Positions 12,694-13,543 of a DNA stretch of 13,543 nt are shown in pieces (position 1 is the first letter of the stretch; each line of letters starts with the position of its first letter). Position numbers and translations under genes: made by a program. Origin of the DNA: Thiobacillus sp. UBA2186 (GTDB taxonomy: Bacteria > Pseudomonadota > Gammaproteobacteria > Burkholderiales > Thiobacillaceae); NCBI GenBank assembly GCA_002327405.1, contig DCVO01000003.1:1-13543 (forward strand), given 5' to 3'. The notes beneath the pieces were generated by a model. That model made no database searches and was not told where the DNA came from. It was given only the letters and a program-made list of their open reading frames with translations.

Positions 12694-13543
12694 ATGGAGC
12701 GTTTACAGGCCCTGCGGCAATGGCTGGGCAAGCAGTTGGGAACGGAGTCCTTCGATCTCGCTCCGGCTTCGAGCGATGCGAGTTTCCGGCGCTATTTTCG
12801 CGCCACCTTCAATGGCCGCAATTATATCGCCATGGACGCCCCTCCGGCGCAGGAGGATTGCCGGCCGTTCATCCACGTGGCCGGACTGTTCGGCGAGGCG
12901 GGCGTGCACGTGCCCAGGGTGCTGGCGCAGGATCTGGGCCAGGGCTTCCTGCTGCTGACCGACCTCGGCACCAGCACCTACCTGTCGGTGCTGGACGAAT
13001 CCAATGCCCACGCACTATATCTGGACGCGAACGCGGCGCTGGCGCAAATCCAGCTTGCCAGCAAACCGGGCATGCTGCCCGAATACGACCGCAGCCTGCT
13101 CAGGCGCGAACTCGATCTTTTCCCCGACTGGTATGTCGCCAGACACTTGAATGCAACGCTGAACTCCGAGCAGCAGGAAGCCCTGCACGGCGTGTTCGAG
13201 CGCGTGCTGGCCAACAACCTGGGGCAGCCGCAGGTCTATGTGCACCGCGACTACCATTCGCGCAACCTGATGGTTTCCGACCCCAATCCCGGCGTGCTCG
13301 ACTTTCAGGACGCCGTCTATGGCCCCATCACCTACGACCTGGTTTCGCTCTACAAGGACGCCTACATCCGCTGGGACGAGGAACAGGTGCTGGACTGGAC
13401 CATCCGCTACTGGGAAGCGGCGCGCAAGGCGCGCCTGCCGGTGAGCCTGGATTTTTACGAGTTCTACCGCGATTTCGAATGGATGGGCGTGCAGCGCCAC
13501 ATCAAGGTGCTGGGCATATTCGCCCGCCTCTGCCACCGCGACG
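12694..13543 (+). CDS. amgK: AmgK-type N-acetylmuramate/N-acetylglucosamine kinase, 5' part
   Basis: 283 codons are visible and the frame runs off the window. The family is usually about 330-350 residues. It belongs to the aminoglycoside phosphotransferase (APH) kinase fold: SDASFRRYFRA near the N-terminus binds nucleotide, the catalytic loop is VHRDYHSRNLM (H184, D186, N191), and the metal-binding motif is LDFQDAVYGP (D203). FLLLTDLGTSTYL and YDLVSLYKDAYI are typical of the AmgK branch. AmgK phosphorylates the anomeric carbon of recycled MurNAc/GlcNAc. With MurU it makes UDP-MurNAc independently of MurA, a fosfomycin-insensitive bypass known from Pseudomonas. Its place divergent from lptD-surA-pdxA-rsmA matches the known neighbourhood, so murU is expected just to the right. 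The start is the ATG at 12694, and no strong ribosome binding site is seen. Antibiotic modification is an unlikely alternative role. Confidence 0.82.
   Translation, partial: MERLQALRQWLGKQLGTESFDLAPASSDASFRRYFRATFNGRNYIAMDAPPAQEDCRPFIHVAGLFGEAGVHVPRVLAQDLGQGFLLLTDLGTSTYLSVLDESNAHALYLDANAALAQIQLASKPGMLPEYDRSLLRRELDLFPDWYVARHLNATLNSEQQEALHGVFERVLANNLGQPQVYVHRDYHSRNLMVSDPNPGVLDFQDAVYGPITYDLVSLYKDAYIRWDEEQVLDWTIRYWEAARKARLPVSLDFYEFYRDFEWMGVQRHIKVLGIFARLCHRD

Overview
The window looks like chromosomal DNA of a Gram-negative betaproteobacterium. The support is an LPS export and outer-membrane assembly block (lptD-surA), an LPS heptose phosphatase (gmhB), separate alpha and beta chains of glycyl-tRNA synthetase, and high GC with short, often overlapping gene junctions. 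A member of the Nitrosomonadales (Gallionella/Sideroxydans-like) would fit, but family-level placement is only an impression. Nearly all genes are housekeeping. The unusual material lies in the short spaces between genes and in one broken reading frame.

Left half, plus strand (1-5630): the 3' half of glyQ, then glyS (ATGA overlap), gmhB, a PlsC-type acyltransferase, a YgjP-like zinc metallopeptidase (overlapping plsC) and gloA. Together they serve glycyl-tRNA charging, heptose supply for LPS, phospholipid synthesis and methylglyoxal detoxification. Between gmhB and plsC sits a 448-bp module with 27-bp perfect inverted ends (3093-3540), itself interrupted by a 104-nt hairpin. A second hairpin of the same size and plan lies after the metallopeptidase (4971-5061). 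It is followed by a duplicated 5' end of gloA (5084 onward).

Middle (5673-7162, plus): a metallo-beta-lactamase-fold protein joined to a C-terminal Rieske [2Fe-2S] domain. The frame breaks exactly at an A7 run that forms a dnaX-type A_AAA_AAG slippery heptamer, so this is either a programmed -1 frameshift, transcriptional slippage, an indel mutation or a base-calling error. Its stop codon shares a CTAG palindrome with the stop of the convergent rsmA.

Right half, minus strand (7159-12657): lptD-surA-pdxA-rsmA, a conserved proteobacterial gene order read from right to left. pdxA is bracketed by two 73-nt copies of the same hairpin repeat. One copy is contained in a 28-codon ORF that joins the pdxA stop to the rsmA start by ATGA overlaps at both ends. 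Divergent from lptD, across only 36 bp, an AmgK-type sugar kinase of cell-wall recycling begins and runs off the end of the window. No tRNA, rRNA, CRISPR array, transposase or phage gene was seen.
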